Source: Mangifera indica (taxonomy: Eukaryota > Streptophyta > Magnoliopsida > Sapindales > Anacardiaceae). Taken from it: DNA of 64,000 nt. The stretch is taken from the NCBI RefSeq assembly GCF_011075055.1, contig NC_058155.1, positions 2,902,001-2,966,000 on the forward strand, in the 5' to 3' direction. Made by a program: the position numbers and the translations under genes. The number at the start of each line of letters is the position of its first letter. The first letter of the stretch is position 1. This document shows, in pieces, positions 62,101-64,000 of the stretch. The notes under the pieces were generated by a model. The model did not search any database, was not told where the DNA came from, and saw only the letters and a list, made by a program, of their open reading frames with translations.

Positions 62101-63200
62101 AGCCTCTTGGGAGACTTGTGTCCTATCGGCCACTTTTAGTGTGATATCATCACTTCTCAATATAGAACTATTCTACAGATACTGCAGATAAACACAAAAA
62201 TGTAAAGTTGCAGTAGAATCCAATATCCAGGAATCAATATTTGAATTAACACTTAATTCAAATTCAATTACATAACATTGATATGTACCTGTTTTGTCTT
62301 TTCTCAGATCATCAACATACAGAGGGTAGTTCCTCCTCCAATACCCTTCTTGGTTGCAATAAAAGCAATTGTTTTTCTCATGCTTCTTTTCTTTTTGTGG
62401 AACAGAAAGTCATGGAAGTTGAGAATGTGATACCTCGATGCCAAAACCCTTTATCCTAGAAGATCTGGTAATGATTTTCTTAAAACCTTTTCTTTGTAGT
62501 TTTAGTCCACCAGATCTCATCTCTGAACCTCTCCTCCAAGGCTTTTGAGCTTGCCTCTTTTTGCCTCGCATGGCAAGGTAGCTAGCAATTTAGTTGGTGT
62601 TTTCCTTTTCTACTCATTATTGTAAAATTCTTGAATATTATTGAGAAGCTCAAGGAGAGTGTACTTAATCCTATTGAGGTTATAATTTGCAATGAATGGC
62701 TTAAAGGTTGGAGGGAGTGAATAGAGAATTAAATTCACCTAAACATTATGCGGCAAATCTGTGCCATAATTAGTAACTCTCAAGTCTTGTTAATCATTTT
62801 AATAACATGATCGCCTGGGGAAATGGCCTCTTTAAGCAACATGATGAATAGAAAAGTCATCAAATTATATTCCTTCACTCGAGCATTTTCACTATATAAC
62901 TCTGTTAAAGTAGTGATAATTTCATACGTACTTTGCATATTCTCAAACCGAGTTTGGAGTTTAGAGTTTATTGATGCTAGCATATAATTGCGAACTCGTA
63001 AGTTGTCATCTACCCATTCAGCATAAGCTTTTTGCTTCTCCTCAAGGATATCAGGGTCCACTATTACTAGTAGAAGAACCTCTAATACATATGCTAACCT
63101 TTCAAGATTGAGAACAATTGTTAGATTTCTCAACTAATCTTTAAAATTGGGACCAATAAGCACATAAGAGTCTATCAATTTCAAGAGTATATTGTTTGCC
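59160..63200 (-). pseudogene. Copia C gag-pol polyprotein, decayed
   Basis: From high to low coordinates on the minus strand: gag with RNLTIVLNLERLAYVLEV and EKQKAYAEWVDDNLRVR (62780-63133); zinc knuckle near 62330-62370 reading CFYCNQEGYWRRNY, in which the His and last Cys are both Tyr, so zinc binding is lost; GAG-pre-integrase with NGLYVVKLD and HINPIVLWHYRFG (61774-62160); integrase C-terminal part with ESRVEKGQFIKY and GYYFYFHSNQRIMVN (60894-61148); reverse transcriptase with the YVDD box as stop-VDD near 60140. Stops and shifts throughout. It parallels element A piece by piece. Confidence 0.83.
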
Positions 63201-63209
63201 ATTGACATT

Positions 63210-64000
63210 ATGAAAGTTTGTATCACAAGAGAGAATGCTACAAGAAATGACAAGTTCATTAGTAATTACCAATAAACCTAATCTTATTAGCTCCCATTAT
63301 TTTATCAAATCTTATACTTCCCCAGTTGAAGATTCAAAAAGTTCATTGGCTCACTTTTTAGTAAGGAATCAAGTTCTTATCAAACTTGACAAACTGCACA
63401 TAATAGATCTAAGTCCGTTAAGCTCAATAAGTAGGAAACGATTTCCTTTTGCATTCCAAATGCAAGTTATGATTCATGTGAGTCTCTAGCTTTAAGTACC
63501 ATACATAATAGATCTAAGCACTATAGACTAGTCAAATTCAACCCATCATACTTTCTAGACATAATATCATATCACTCCCGTACATAATAGAATCTAGGGA
63601 ATGACAGAAATATTACTCTAGACACCAACTAACTAATTTAATGTCATATAACATAGTATCCATCACATAATAGAAATCTAGGATTTTCAACCGTATGACA
63701 TAACCCTAATCAATCCACAATGGAAGGATTGAATTTGATATTAAAGATTTAGGGAAGGTTTTCTTTTATCTTGAGTAGTCTGGTGTATGTCTTAGGATAT
63801 GTATTTGTTACCCAAGATATGTTACTAAACTAGATTCTTACAATTTATGTCATTTAAAGCTTACCTAATAATCTAAATGGTATTGTAAGAATATTTCATA
63901 CGTAAAAGTTTTAACTCTCTAAAACACAAAACTATATATTATATGTCATAAATAAATTATGTGGTAATATAAAACATAAAACTTAGGCATGCTATTGAAC
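63210..64000 (-). other. Copia C leader region
   Basis: Non-coding sequence aligning with 15300-16040 of element A, for instance the shared 'aaacttgacaaactgcacataatagatctaag' stretch (63382-63413 and 15431-15462). The 84-codon plus-strand frame at 63235-63489 is chance. Confidence 0.65.

Larger units (their letters stand above)
57554..64000 (-). mobile_element. Ty1/copia retrotransposon C, same family as A, runs off the window
   Basis: On the minus strand the 3' LTR (57554-59150) is nearly complete, the polyprotein remnant occupies about 59160-63200 and the leader continues to the window edge. LTR, leader and proteins all match element A. The primer site and 5' LTR lie beyond 64000. Confidence 0.85.

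Overview
The window looks like an AT-rich, gene-poor stretch of a dicot nuclear genome. The evidence is a TIR-NB-LRR (TNL) resistance gene, a class found in dicots and absent from grasses, plus a PP2-A type phloem lectin gene with spliceosomal introns, set among decayed Ty3/gypsy, Ty1/copia and hAT elements. I cannot name the species. Only two host loci are recognisable, both between about 32.7 and 42.3 kb. Each is broken by one in-frame stop.

Layout. 1-20583: one decayed Ty3/gypsy element, opened up by later insertions. It holds its 5' LTR end, primer site, gag, a protease trace, an hAT fragment that replaces the reverse transcriptase, RNase H, and an integrase split by a solo LTR (4989-9615). 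That solo LTR carries a second solo LTR of the same family (6186-8464). A Ty1/copia element on the minus strand (10202-18682) sits between the gypsy polypurine tract and the rest of its 3' LTR. 20584-24100: LTR-like debris and one hAT-type MITE. 24120-29372: a second minus-strand copia pseudogene, whose integrase is split by a solo LTR (25661-27361) that itself carries a second copy of the MITE. 29373-32690: non-coding, with one moderately repetitive element.

32692-34123: a PP2-A-like gene (three exons, a GC-AG first intron, stop at codon 105). 35454-42297: a six-exon TNL gene on the minus strand (about 1296 codons, stop at codon 243 just after the P-loop). The two genes converge tail to tail, about 1.3 kb apart. 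42298-57550: more LTR debris, including a reverse-orientation copy of the solo LTR seen at 25661 and a decayed plus-strand copia. 57554-64000: a further copia element of the same family as the one at 10202, running off the window.

Genes and elements do not form a pathway. The two host genes are both of kinds linked to defence or phloem biology. The remainder is an insertion history that can be ordered from target-site duplications and from reading frames that close up when the insertions are removed in thought. No RNA gene or CRISPR array was recognised.
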